Source: Bradyrhizobium diazoefficiens (lineage in GTDB: Bacteria > Pseudomonadota > Alphaproteobacteria > Rhizobiales > Xanthobacteraceae). From it: 64,000 nt of DNA. Made by a program: the position numbers and the translations under genes. The number at the start of each line of letters is the position of its first letter. The stretch's first letter is position 1. Under the pieces are notes generated by a model, which saw nothing but the letters and a program-made list of their open reading frames with translations, was not told the origin of the DNA and ran no database searches. Positions 1-9,178 of the stretch are shown here, in pieces. The DNA lies in the NCBI RefSeq assembly GCF_016616885.1, contig NZ_CP067102.1, positions 1,454,501 through 1,518,500 of the forward strand, given 5' to 3'.

Positions 1-967
1 TCGGGTCGACCGGCGCATCTCCTCGAAAAGGATGTGTGGGTAGTGTGGGCCCTCGCCGCGCTCTACGGATCGGCGCTCGGCGAGCATCTGGTGTTCAAGG
101 GGGGCACTTCACTATCGAAGGCCTATGGCGTCATCCGACGGTTTTCCGATGACGTCGACCTGACCTACGACATTCGGGCGATTGCACCGGATCTGGTGGG
201 CGATAACGGTGAGGCATTGCCCAAGACGCGTAGCGAAGAGAAGCGCTGGTCGAGCGAGGTCCGCAAGCGCCTGCCGGAGTGGGTAGCCGGGACAGCGCAG
301 CCGGTCATTGCGGACGCGTTGGCTGCGGAGGCGTTGGCCGCCACGATCCGTCTCGAGGGCGAGAAGTTGTTCATCGACTATGAGGCGATTGCGACGGGCT
401 CCGACTACGTGGCGCCGAGCGTGATGCTTGGGTTCGGCGCACGATCGACGGGTGAGCCGGCAAGTCTGCGGGACATCACCTGCGACGCATCGGGCTTGGT
501 TGAAGGCGTGGTCTTCCCAACGGCCCGGCCCCGCGCGATGCGTGCCGAGCGAACCTTCTGGGAAAAGGCCACGGCGATCCACGTCTTCTGTCTGCAGGAG
601 CGGCTTCGTGGCGATCGTTTCGCACGACATTGGCACGATGTCGTGCGGCTGGATGAAGCCGGCCTTGCGAAAATAGCTTTCGCTGATCGCGACCTGGCGA
701 ACGCCGTGGCGCGCCAAAAAACCATGTTTTTCGCCGAGAAGGCGTCCGATCGAACATCCATCGATTACGCAGCGGCGGTGGACGGCGGCCTGCGGCTTGT
801 GCCCGCTGGGGATGGCCTGAAGGCGCTGGAAGGAGATTACGCATGGTCGAAGATGGACTATTCTTGGGGATGCCGAATCTTTCGCGGCGCTCATGCAGCG
901 TTGCGCGGACATTGCCGCTCGAGCAAACAGCGTATCCAAGGAATTCGATCAGGCGTCGCCAAAATAA
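1..967 (+). pseudogene. AbiEii-type nucleotidyltransferase toxin, 5' cut by window edge, 3' frameshifted
   Basis: The reading frame is open from base 1, so the true start lies outside the window. The nucleotidyltransferase signature GGTSLSK followed by FSDDVDL is present near the N-terminus, typical of AbiEii/AbiGii toxins, which are usually paired with an AbiEi antitoxin (it would lie upstream, unseen). The last part is broken. After GDYA (about base 842) the family-like continuation MVEDGLFLG is in a second frame, and from about base 872 the continuation DAESFAALMQRCADIAA is in a third frame, ending at a TAA at 965-967. Two small indels therefore separate the catalytic core from its C-terminus; the open frame instead runs to 1020 with an unnatural tail. 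The catalytic core could still be made. Family call is sound; loss of function is inferred. Confidence 0.7.
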
Positions 968-985
968 AAAAGGCCCGGGGGGGTG

Positions 986-1144
986 ATGATAAAACGTCTA
1001 ACACGAGTAGCGCGGCTTGAGATTGTCATAAAAGAGGAATGTGGACGGCAGGGCCTGCTCGCCGACTTTGTGCGGGTCATCGACGTTCTGCCTCATCAGA
1101 ACAGTCACTGTGAGCGAACGTATCGCCTGGCTGGTCTAGCATGA
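986..1144 (+). CDS. Possible 52-residue leader protein of the FAD/SMC operon
   Basis: An ATG at 986 opens 52 codons that stop at a TGA overlapping the ATG of the next gene (ATGA). The product is basic and contains a helix-like segment ending LADFVRVIDVLPHQ. A G-rich stretch directly upstream could act as a ribosome site. The downstream flavoprotein gene has no clear Shine-Dalgarno of its own, so coupling from this ORF would explain its translation. I recognise no family. It may be a real small component or only a translational leader. Confidence 0.4.
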   Translation: MIKRLTRVARLEIVIKEECGRQGLLADFVRVIDVLPHQNSHCERTYRLAGLA

Positions 1145-3516
1145 CGGGCGTCGTTTTGCCTTTCGATGATTGGCTTCTGATAGCGGGAAACTCCACTGAC
1201 AGTGGACTTCATTTCGTCGGTGCGTTTGATCGACGGATCACATTTTATTCGCAGCAGGTTCGTGCGCTGCGGCTTGCCCACGCCCTAAGTCGTCCCGGCA
1301 AGTTGAAGCCAACTGATAACATCGCTGTGGTCGGCGCGGGGGCTGCGGGCGTTACGGCTGCCCTCGGACTGGCGTTACTCGGTAACGATGTGAGCCTATA
1401 CGACCCCGCCGCATCGATCTTGCAGCTACAGAGCGCATCACCGCGCCTGCTGCATCCTCATATCTACGAGTGGCCCAGGTTGGGATCGCTGGATGATCGC
1501 TCGGGTTTACCAGTCTTGGATTGGTCTGCGAATCACGGCGGCGCCGTTTGCACTCAGCTCAAGGCAGACTTTCACGCTGCGGAGACGCGCCTGCCGAATC
1601 TCACCTTCAAACCGGGCCAGAAATTAACATCCCTCGATAGAGTCGGCACGCGGTGGCGGCTTGGGCTCACAACGAATGGTACTCCCAGCTTTCGTCAATT
1701 TGACCACGTTGTGCTCGCGATCGGCTTCGGCGACGAGATCCCCTGTGGGGCGGCGATCCCTGTGCACTATTGGAAACAGAATTCCACGGGGTCGGCCGCC
1801 GCCGAACCGCACAGTCCAGCGACCTATCTTGTCAGCGGCAATGGCGATGGCGGGCTCACGGACCTACTAAACCTGCTGATTCAGGATTTCGATCATGTCA
1901 GATTTACGCGAAGCTTTTTGGACTATTTTTCTGATGACGCTCTTCGCGTCACGACTGAAACCGCCTGCGCTGGTGTAACGGCTGGCGACGATCTCGAAGC
2001 GGCGTTCAATACCAATCTTTTACCCCTGTTTGACGAACTGGGCGTGCTCGATCGACTCAGTCAGCACCTTCGATCCGACCGAAAGGTCACCATCAACAGC
2101 TCCGGCCCGTTATTTGCTGCGACAAAGGCAGCGCAGCTCAACCAAGTTATGGTCTTTGCGGTTCTTGAGGCGGCGAAGCAGGTCGCGCGCCCGGTCCGGC
2201 GAAGTTCGGGCCAGATCACGGACGTCGTCCTAGGCACTGGGGGCTTCCAAGTCGCCGGTCCGAGTGTCGCGGGGGGGCCGCTGACGGAGACGCTGGAACA
2301 TGTCATCCTACGGCACGGCCCTGACCGTGCGCTTCGCTATGCGCCCGCCGGGGCATATTTCACAGCGTATCGGGCGCATGCGACTGCTTTATTTGCAGCG
2401 AGGCCCGATCTCAACGCGCCGCCTATCCTCGATCGCGAGACCTACGACTTCTTTGAAAAGCTTCGAATTGAGAAGCTCGAAGATCATGCGTCACAGCAAG
2501 CGTCCCGGGCCAGTGTCGCCAGCGCGAGAGCTACGATTGTCCTGGAGATTGATCCGGCCGGTCATGTTCCAGTCGAGCGTGGCAGCCGGCGCCTTTTGAA
2601 CATTGCCGACAGCTGCGAGCGGCTGACCGGAAATGTCATTCTCCACCTCGCTATGCCTCCTGCGAAAATAGCCGGATCGGCGAACCTCATTCGCCTGGCG
2701 CGTGCCAGTGGTGGTCGTATCGCACTCGCCGCCGGGCCTGATGGCCTATCTGACTGGCAGAAGCTTGTGCCGACGATCAATGCAGTGCCGGTTGCGATCT
2801 CATATTATCCCGCACTCGCGCTGAATATGACCGGATTGGACGAGGCGATCGACGCCTGTTTGCTCCGCCTCCTCGATCAGCGGGTCCGAATAGCGCTGGC
2901 GAGTTATCATTGCGACGCACTTGGTCCGCTCAACCCATCGATCGCCAGCGCTATCGAACCAACTTGGACGGCATGGCATGCCTCGCTGAAGAGCGACAAA
3001 ACGCTGCTTAGCGCCTTTCTCCGTTGGCTAGCCAATGTTGAACAGTACGAGCGTTCACCGTGGGACGGTGATCACGCAAGCGTTCCGCATCTTGCGACGG
3101 CAGTTGTGATGATGCTGGCGACGCATCATGGCGAACCGCTGGAGCCCGCATTTGTTGACCGAGGAAATCTGAAATTTAGCAAGAATGCGGTGGCGCTGGG
3201 ATCGGGGTGTCAGATGATCGGCCAGCAACTAATCGCGGTCTGGAATCAACCCGACCAGTGGGGTGTCGATGCGCTGATTCTATCGGGCTCGGCAGAAGTT
3301 GAAGTCCTGGATCCACCGGGCCGCATACTCGATGGCGGCAAGCCCGCCATGGGAATGGCGGCGGCGAGACGGGTGCGCCCCGTAGTGATCCGGAACGATA
3401 AACAGTGGCGTGCACGCCTGATCGGCGATCTGGCTGGCTGGAAAGCCGCGGTGGAAGCAGAATTTTCCGCCTTGCGTGTGCGGCAGGACAAGGAACTGGA
3501 GGAGCTTCCCAAATGA
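1141..3516 (+). CDS. FAD/NAD(P)-binding protein, first large component of an ABC-3C-like operon
   Basis: Protein of 791 residues. Residues 61-90 form a classical dinucleotide-binding Rossmann unit, GAGAAG (65-70) with acidic D88 at the end of strand 2, and a second motif (VVLAIGFGD, about 190-198) matches the ATG motif of flavin oxidoreductases. There is no signal peptide. The C-terminal 350 residues have no family I can name. The gene overlaps its neighbours by 4 bases at both ends (ATGA), so it is co-translated with the small ORF upstream and the middle gene and SMC ATPase downstream. In ABC-three-component systems the first gene is an effector and the ATPase comes last; here the effector position is held by a predicted flavoenzyme, which could consume NAD(P)H or oxidise a target. 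The enzyme activity is inference. Confidence 0.7.
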   Translation: MTGVVLPFDDWLLIAGNSTDSGLHFVGAFDRRITFYSQQVRALRLAHALSRPGKLKPTDNIAVVGAGAAGVTAALGLALLGNDVSLYDPAASILQLQSASPRLLHPHIYEWPRLGSLDDRSGLPVLDWSANHGGAVCTQLKADFHAAETRLPNLTFKPGQKLTSLDRVGTRWRLGLTTNGTPSFRQFDHVVLAIGFGDEIPCGAAIPVHYWKQNSTGSAAAEPHSPATYLVSGNGDGGLTDLLNLLIQDFDHVRFTRSFLDYFSDDALRVTTETACAGVTAGDDLEAAFNTNLLPLFDELGVLDRLSQHLRSDRKVTINSSGPLFAATKAAQLNQVMVFAVLEAAKQVARPVRRSSGQITDVVLGTGGFQVAGPSVAGGPLTETLEHVILRHGPDRALRYAPAGAYFTAYRAHATALFAARPDLNAPPILDRETYDFFEKLRIEKLEDHASQQASRASVASARATIVLEIDPAGHVPVERGSRRLLNIADSCERLTGNVILHLAMPPAKIAGSANLIRLARASGGRIALAAGPDGLSDWQKLVPTINAVPVAISYYPALALNMTGLDEAIDACLLRLLDQRVRIALASYHCDALGPLNPSIASAIEPTWTAWHASLKSDKTLLSAFLRWLANVEQYERSPWDGDHASVPHLATAVVMMLATHHGEPLEPAFVDRGNLKFSKNAVALGSGCQMIGQQLIAVWNQPDQWGVDALILSGSAEVEVLDPPGRILDGGKPAMGMAAARRVRPVVIRNDKQWRARLIGDLAGWKAAVEAEFSALRVRQDKELEELPK

Positions 3517-4160
3517 CTCCCAAAATCCTTAGTGACAAGCTCATGCAGTCGGCAAAGTCGCTTGGATGGCCGTCGACGGTTGAGCCAGACTTTACATCTG
3601 CAACGTTCAGGGGCCGCCAGGATGCATCTGCCACGTCGCTGCCAGAAGCCACAATCGGCCTACGCCTTGGTGCATATCCCGTTCTGGTCGCACCGATCGC
3701 GTTAAACACCAGCGAGCAAATGCAAGGTTCGCTTCGACCCCTGCACAACCAGATGGTGATCGCCCGGTCTTACATGCGCGCTGAAGAGGTGATCAACGCG
3801 CACATCATGCTTTGCGTGACTGCGACGGACTCCCAAGCTGACTGGCGTGGCATTATTGATCTTGCCGAAAGGGACGAGACGGTGTGCCGGAAAGTGGTCT
3901 GGATGCCAGACACCGACGAGTTAGACGAATCGTACGATCTATTTCTTGCGCGAACATTTCTCGCTCAGCCATGGCGATCGCTCCAAGCTGTCCTCAACGC
4001 GCCGCTCGACCATAACCAGGGACTCGCCGAGCGAATTCTCGTTAGGCACGGGTTGCCGGAGCCAGCGGCGAAGCGGTGGGTCGTACTTGCTGAGACTTAT
4101 AAGGATGACCCTGACGGATTGATCCCGCAGTTGGTCGTTGCCCGGGAGCAGCCCGAATGA
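3513..4160 (+). CDS. Small middle component between flavoprotein and SMC ATPase
   Basis: The ATG at 3513 overlaps the flavoprotein stop and the gene's own stop overlaps the SMC start, giving 215 residues. A longer reading from 3405 lies wholly inside the upstream gene and is unlikely. The sequence is soluble with an alpha/beta core (segments such as YPVLVAPIAL, NAHIMLCVTAT and CRKVVWMPD) and no membrane segment. Size and position fit the 'middle component' of ABC-3C systems, thought to link effector and ATPase. WMPDTDEL and FLARTFLAQPW resemble phrases in small partners of SMC-like ATPases, but I claim no exact family. Function is inferred from context. Confidence 0.6.
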   Translation: MTPKILSDKLMQSAKSLGWPSTVEPDFTSATFRGRQDASATSLPEATIGLRLGAYPVLVAPIALNTSEQMQGSLRPLHNQMVIARSYMRAEEVINAHIMLCVTATDSQADWRGIIDLAERDETVCRKVVWMPDTDELDESYDLFLARTFLAQPWRSLQAVLNAPLDHNQGLAERILVRHGLPEPAAKRWVVLAETYKDDPDGLIPQLVVAREQPE

Positions 4161-7100
4161 CACCGCTCTATCTGAAGCACGTAGAACTTCGACAATTCAG
4201 AAGTTTCGCGACGCTCGATGTTGAACTCCCGGCGCAGCCTGGTGTGCTTATAGTCCATGGCAGCAACGGGCTGGGCAAGTCCTCTCTTTTCGATGCACTT
4301 GAATGGGCGCTGTCTGACCAAATCGACCACTTCCGAGATGCAAACGGCGTCAATAAGCCTGGCACGTATTTGTGCCGCTGGCGGGAAGGTGAGCCGGGGC
4401 CGACCAGCGCCACGATGATTTTTTCGGATGACAGCACAATCGAGCGAAGCCTGTTGTCCGCTAAATCGATTAAGTCGCAACTTCGAGGCAACGTCCCTGA
4501 TATCACTGGCTTCCTGCGTGCGCCGGCATGGCAGCAGCGCATTTCGGAACTACAGCGCTATCTTTTGCTGACCCACTTCCTGGGGCAGTCGACCCTCTCG
4601 CGTTTGACTTACCGAAAGTCTACTGAGCGGTTCGATATTCTTAAGGAAGCTGCTCAGAGCACGGCTATTGAGGCAATTGCCAACGCTCTCCATGGCCAGG
4701 GTAACACCACGGTCGTTCGCGCCTACGCCCGGCAAATCGAAACCTTTGAGCGACATGCCAAGAGTTTGGGCGACCTTCTAGAGCAGGAGGCTTCGCTATG
4801 GACAGAAGCGCAGATTTCGGGCTCGATCGACGAGGCCAACGCCGATTCCGAGGCTCGCCGGATTGCAGAGCAGTTATCGCGTGCGCAGCTCAACAATCAG
4901 AAAACCACTGACACGCCGGCTGGTGAAGCTGAGCTCACGATCGAACGTCTGCAGGCGACGGCAGACAGTATTGAGCGCGAATGTCTTTCCGCCGAGTCTC
5001 AATTGGGGGACGCGCGACGTCTCCACAGCGAGCGGCAGCGCGTCCTAACGGACGTGGCCGAAGTGGGAGCGTCGCGCACCGCTACACAGGCGCGCCTGGA
5101 CGCGCTCGCTGGCGAGCTCGAGCGGGCAGAGAAGGTCAAGGATGATCGCCGCAGGCTGGTTGCGGCCCATCAGGAGGAGGTCGCTGGCGCGTCGACGGCC
5201 CTTTCGCGCCTACGCACGTTGCGTGACGCGCGCGTTTTGCTCGCTAGACTGGTGGCAGAAGATCAAGAGGGCGCCGTTGCGAGGGTGGCTGCCGACCAGG
5301 CAAAGAACGAAGCGGAGCGCGATGTCACGCTGGCCGAGCGCAGGCGACAAATCTTGCAGTGGCTAAACGGTGAAATCGGCCAATGCGATGAGGAGATCGA
5401 CCGCCTGCGTGGCAGCGTAGCGACGGTCGATCAGGCGATCGCGTGTGAGGCTCGCATTCGGGACCAATCGGACGGGCTTGCTCGCCTCGAAGCCGGCAAT
5501 CCAAACATAGATCAGGCCGTGGAACGTGGCGAAGAAATCGCAACGGCAGCCATCGACAGCGTGAGCGCTCAAACTGCGGTTGTCGAGAGCCTTCGGTACA
5601 CGTTCGACACTATGACTAACGCAATTGCATCGATCGCGACGCACTTGCCGGCCGATGCATGCGATTGCCCGCTTTGCGCGACCCCCTTTGACAGTGCGGA
5701 TTCCTTGCGGTCTCGGGTCTCGACCGCCGCACAGCGTCTCGCACCCGCCCTCGTCGCCCAGGAGGAAACGCTTAAGACCCTGTCGGTCGCTCGTGACGCC
5801 CGTGCAGCCGAACTCCAACAACTGCGAGGCGCACAGTCGGCGATTCGTTCAGCCCGTGCGGCGCTTGACGTTCAGCGAGAGCAGCGAGCCCGATTGCTCT
5901 CTCGCCTTGTTGATCGTTCTAGCGATGGACCCGCCGATCTCACCGCGAGACGAACGCGCTTGCTTGACGCAGTCGCCGCCATAACCGCGAGGCGCCAGCG
6001 AATGGCCCGTTGGCAAACGCACTCGGCTCTCGGCGGCCAGGCATCGAACGTAGAACACACGCGCGCGATCCGCGCGCGCGACGCAGCGCAACGGACGCTG
6101 GACGCCGCCACCCGCACGTCCGCAGATCTCGCCGCGGCTCTCGAAAGAGCGAAGGCGGATGAAGCTAACGCAATCTCTGCAGTGGACGTGGGTCGCGAAA
6201 TTAGTTCCAATGACCTTTCGCGAATGCTTCAGGAAGCGGAGGCCGCGTCACGTCGTGTTGAGGAGAGTGTCTCTGCTGCAACGCGGGCGCTAGCAGACGC
6301 CGACACGACTGTCGCTGCCCTCGAAGCGGAGCAGGCCGGTCTGAGGGCGCGACTGGTAGAAGTCGATTCCCGAAAGGCTGATCTTGATCGAAAGCAGCTG
6401 AGGATCGGTAACGACTGGCTTGCGCTGCAACGGTTCGGTTCGGTTCCGGATCTTGCACCCGTCCAGACTCTCGAGCGTCGCATTGCCGCTACGAGACTGG
6501 CGGTCAAGGAAGCGACAGCTCAACTTTCGCGGCTGCGTGAAGGGCGTCTCGCTTGGGCCCGACAGCTAAGCCATCGCGCTGTGCTCGAGCAAATCCGGGA
6601 GCAGGTTGATGGGCCGCCAAATGGGACACGCGACGAGTTGCTGACAAGTGCTACGTCGCTTCGTGCTCGCAAAACGGCGGACGCCGAGGCGGTGCGCCAA
6701 GTCAAAGAGATTACAAAGGCCGCGAGCGCTGACATCAGCGCCGAGCTGGAGGACTTCAATTCAGAATACATCAAGCCCTTGGGTTTCTTGATGTCGAGGA
6801 TTAATCAGGCGATCCTGTGTGATCCGCGCGTCGGGATTGATCTTCACGTCAAGAAAAAGAAGATTGAGCAGAGCGCCGTTAAAGGAAGTGAAGTCCCTAA
6901 GGCGGTCGGGGACATAGACCCTGTGCTCGTACACAGCGAAGGTCAAATGGCTGCTCTCGCGGTCAGTATGCTATGCGCCGCAAGCCTGACATTTCCCTGG
7001 TCGCGATGGAAGGCGCTCGTTCTGGACGACCCGTTGCAGCACAATGACTCGATTCATGCTGCGGCATTTGCAGACCTAATGGGCAATCTCGTTAGTGCCG

Positions 7101-7279
7101 AGGGCTATCAAATACTTCTTTCGACCCACGATGTCGCTCAAGCGGAATTTTTGCAGCGCAAGTTCCGTTCGCGCCGTATTCCTTGTACCACATTGAACTT
7201 GTTGGGACTCGGCAAGGACGGCGTTGAGTGGGCCGTCCAATCCTCTTCTTCGATAGAGCCTCGCGCAGCGTTGGCTTGA
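4157..7279 (+). CDS. SMC/Rad50-like AAA ATPase with coiled coil and zinc-hook-like CPLC
   Basis: Protein of 1040 residues. The N-terminal Walker A is GSNGLGKSS (35-43). Long Ala/Glu/Arg-rich coiled-coil arms follow, broken near the middle by CPLC (504-507), which resembles the CxxC hook of Rad50/SbcC. The C-terminal half-ATPase has a signature-like SEGQMAAL (about 926), Walker B ALVLDDP (about 953-959) and the H-loop LLSTHD (about 988). This is the layout of ATPases that clamp DNA or sense unusual DNA ends. It is coupled by ATGA overlap to the middle gene and followed after one base by a cupin gene. A chromosomal SMC role is unlikely given the operon partners; antiphage or antiplasmid surveillance is the inferred job. 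Confidence 0.8.
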   Translation: MTPLYLKHVELRQFRSFATLDVELPAQPGVLIVHGSNGLGKSSLFDALEWALSDQIDHFRDANGVNKPGTYLCRWREGEPGPTSATMIFSDDSTIERSLLSAKSIKSQLRGNVPDITGFLRAPAWQQRISELQRYLLLTHFLGQSTLSRLTYRKSTERFDILKEAAQSTAIEAIANALHGQGNTTVVRAYARQIETFERHAKSLGDLLEQEASLWTEAQISGSIDEANADSEARRIAEQLSRAQLNNQKTTDTPAGEAELTIERLQATADSIERECLSAESQLGDARRLHSERQRVLTDVAEVGASRTATQARLDALAGELERAEKVKDDRRRLVAAHQEEVAGASTALSRLRTLRDARVLLARLVAEDQEGAVARVAADQAKNEAERDVTLAERRRQILQWLNGEIGQCDEEIDRLRGSVATVDQAIACEARIRDQSDGLARLEAGNPNIDQAVERGEEIATAAIDSVSAQTAVVESLRYTFDTMTNAIASIATHLPADACDCPLCATPFDSADSLRSRVSTAAQRLAPALVAQEETLKTLSVARDARAAELQQLRGAQSAIRSARAALDVQREQRARLLSRLVDRSSDGPADLTARRTRLLDAVAAITARRQRMARWQTHSALGGQASNVEHTRAIRARDAAQRTLDAATRTSADLAAALERAKADEANAISAVDVGREISSNDLSRMLQEAEAASRRVEESVSAATRALADADTTVAALEAEQAGLRARLVEVDSRKADLDRKQLRIGNDWLALQRFGSVPDLAPVQTLERRIAATRLAVKEATAQLSRLREGRLAWARQLSHRAVLEQIREQVDGPPNGTRDELLTSATSLRARKTADAEAVRQVKEITKAASADISAELEDFNSEYIKPLGFLMSRINQAILCDPRVGIDLHVKKKKIEQSAVKGSEVPKAVGDIDPVLVHSEGQMAALAVSMLCAASLTFPWSRWKALVLDDPLQHNDSIHAAAFADLMGNLVSAEGYQILLSTHDVAQAEFLQRKFRSRRIPCTTLNLLGLGKDGVEWAVQSSSSIEPRAALA

Positions 7280-7280
7280 T

Positions 7281-7640
7281 ATGGCCGGAACAGCGGAGTG
7301 GAGATCTAATAGCGCCGTCGCTAGGCGTGCCGCGGAGCAAATGGCTATTCGGATCGACAGTCGCCGTCTGGGCGGCGGAGCTGCCGTGAGCATCATCGAG
7401 GCGCGTGTCCCGGTGAACAGTGGTCCACCAGCGCACTTCCACAAGGAGCGCGACGAATTATTCGAAATCCTTGAGGGCACGTTCCGTTTCCGCGTCGGTG
7501 ACGATCAATTCGATGCCCCTGCTGGCACGAGTGTCGTGATTCCCCGTGGCGTCGGCCACACTTGGGCCAACGTCGGTACAAACCAGGCGCGAATACTCTT
7601 GATCTTCACCCCCGGTGGAATGGAAGAGTTCTTCCCCTGA
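7281..7640 (+). CDS. Cupin-domain protein at the end of the ABC-3C-like operon
   Basis: 119 residues. Cupin motif 1 is visible around PPAHFHKERDELFEILEG (two His, Glu, and a later Gly) and motif 2 around GTSVVIPRGVGHTWANVG, so a beta-barrel metal site with the His/His/Glu/His set is probable. The ATG lies one base after the SMC stop, which suggests translational coupling and membership of the operon rather than a separate gene. Cupins bind small molecules or act as dioxygenases or isomerases; its part in a defence operon is unknown. It could bind a signal nucleotide or sugar, or simply be a neighbour carried along. Confidence 0.75.
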   Translation: MAGTAEWRSNSAVARRAAEQMAIRIDSRRLGGGAAVSIIEARVPVNSGPPAHFHKERDELFEILEGTFRFRVGDDQFDAPAGTSVVIPRGVGHTWANVGTNQARILLIFTPGGMEEFFP

Positions 7641-7886
7641 AATTGGCCGCACGCCGCCCGAACAGTGGCAGGCGCTCTCCGTACCGCTTGCCGGATTAGG
7701 ATTGCGGGATCCGGCAAGCGTTCCTTGTTTAGGTTCGCAATATTCAGGAAATGAATCCGCAGAACCTATCAATCAAGACCGACACGTCCTTATCGGTTCG
7801 GCAGTGCGGACTTCACCCGTCGAATGGTTCAACGTGAAGTGTGCGCATTGATGTCTTACGAGCCAGCGGAGATGGTACTTTCGAGC

Positions 7887-8522
7887 CTATTTCCGCTTGA
7901 TGTTTGGGCTGCTGGCTATTGGTTTTGCTTTGGGGACGAACTTCTCGCCTGTTGTGACGGTCAACTCCCCCTGCGTTGTCAGGTCTAAGGGATCGATGCC
8001 TGACGTTTTGAGCATGTCGTTCCAAACCTCAGTGAGGTCGTCGTAGGCGTTTGTAATCATTTCCGGTGTGCAGAGCTTCTGCCAATCGGCCGTCATGTCG
8101 ATCTCTTTGCCCTTTTGACCATCGGCCTTGTCGATGTAGGTTTTGCTCTTTTCGGTCTTTACCGGCTTGCCGTGAGCCAGCGTGTTGCGCAGGCGCTTCA
8201 TCGCAGAGACGGAGCTGTAAGGCCGCTTTCCCCAATCGGGAGAAATCTTCAGGTGCTGGAAAACCTTATCGATCTTCGTGTGGTAGTCGTCCCAATCATT
8301 CCAGAGAGGTAGTTTTTTAGCGCCGATGGCGTTGAGGTACGCCTCGAATGAGAACGCTAGCATCGTGCCCGCGGCCATGCAGGTAAACGTCAAGCCTGCC
8401 TCGTCGTTATCGGCGACCTTCTTCTTGATGATGTCTACAAACCATAGAGCGGCGTTGTCGATGTAATTGTGGATGTTGTGGTCGACGACTTGCTGGCTTG
8501 CTTTATGAAACTTCTCGTCCAT
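7887..8522 (-). CDS. HEPN-like protein with RNTLAH motif
   Basis: The start at 8522 (MDEKFHKASQQ) is preceded by a strong AGGAGG about 6 bases upstream; longer in-frame starts lack one. 211 residues, mainly helical. The segment KRLRNTLAHGKPV carries the R-N-x-x-x-H signature of HEPN RNases (catalytic Arg and His). An earlier helix with AAGTMLAFSFEAYLNAIG is typical of HEPN-like four-helix proteins that open with an aromatic/Glu pair. No clear partner nucleotidyltransferase lies next to it. Function as an RNase in an abortive-infection system is inferred from the motif; it may instead be a non-catalytic HEPN-fold protein. Confidence 0.6.
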   Translation of the reverse strand: MDEKFHKASQQVVDHNIHNYIDNAALWFVDIIKKKVADNDEAGLTFTCMAAGTMLAFSFEAYLNAIGAKKLPLWNDWDDYHTKIDKVFQHLKISPDWGKRPYSSVSAMKRLRNTLAHGKPVKTEKSKTYIDKADGQKGKEIDMTADWQKLCTPEMITNAYDDLTEVWNDMLKTSGIDPLDLTTQGELTVTTGEKFVPKAKPIASSPNIKRK

Positions 8523-8904
8523 TGGTTGCCTCCTTTGCCCCGCCGAGCCCTGTGGCCGTTTTGAGCGCGAAGCATACCGCACCTGATTCGAAAGGGCGTT
8601 GCGTTGCACGAAACGCAACTGAAGAGACACCGGTGAATGGAAGAGGTCTTCGGCATATTGCGAGCCCTGAGCTCTCAACCCGGCTTGCGACGCCGTACCG
8701 TTCGCTCGAATCGCTGAGGCGATAATAGTTAATCGATCTCAATCGCGCGGATCTAAGCACCTGATATCGCGCTAGAATATGGCGCGGAAACGATTAACAA
8801 CCTTCTCTTAGTCTAACGATCTTAGGTCTGGGTGCGTTGCGACCGTCAACTTCGGCACCGACGATACTCCAGGGGGTGCGTTGCTGCGGTTGACGGGCCG
8901 GGAC
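8523..8904. other. Intergenic stretch without a convincing gene
   Basis: About 380 bases between a leftward HEPN-like gene and a rightward small ORF, so it should hold two divergent promoters. Local GC is lower around 8720-8830. I see no strong repeat, RNA gene or coding signal. Confidence 0.4.
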
Positions 8905-9174
8905 ATGCCTCAGGCTCGCCTAGCGCGCCAAGTCCGGCGGCATGATGCCGAGGCAAGATTGGGGATGGAGGTTGATGTGACCAGAAGGGCGGCCGACTGG
9001 CCCATTGCGGATTTCGGGCCTCAGAAAATCCTGAGGGAAACGGGACCGGTGATCGATGCTGCGGGGAAGTGGCCCGGCATCATGATTATAATGACCGCTC
9101 TTTTTCTGCGGTTCGCGATCTGTATCGTCAGCATCCTGGCGCTCTCGAAAGGCGCCTGGCATTTCTTGGGGTGA
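8905..9174 (+). CDS. Possible small protein with C-terminal membrane segment
   Basis: From the ATG at 8905 the frame gives 89 residues. The first half is charged and the last 25 residues form a hydrophobic stretch (IMIIMTALFLRFAICIVSILAL). It stops four bases before the next gene, suggesting an operon with the following HEPN-like protein. No family recognised and the ribosome site is weak, so it may be spurious. If real it would be a tail-anchored partner of the downstream protein. Confidence 0.35.
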   Translation: MPQARLARQVRRHDAEARLGMEVDVTRRAADWPIADFGPQKILRETGPVIDAAGKWPGIMIIMTALFLRFAICIVSILALSKGAWHFLG

Positions 9175-9178
9175 AGGC

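Noticed and set aside
112..939. Long open frame on the minus strand across the AbiEii gene
   Set aside because: It is a high-GC shadow; the plus strand carries the clear nucleotidyltransferase motifs.
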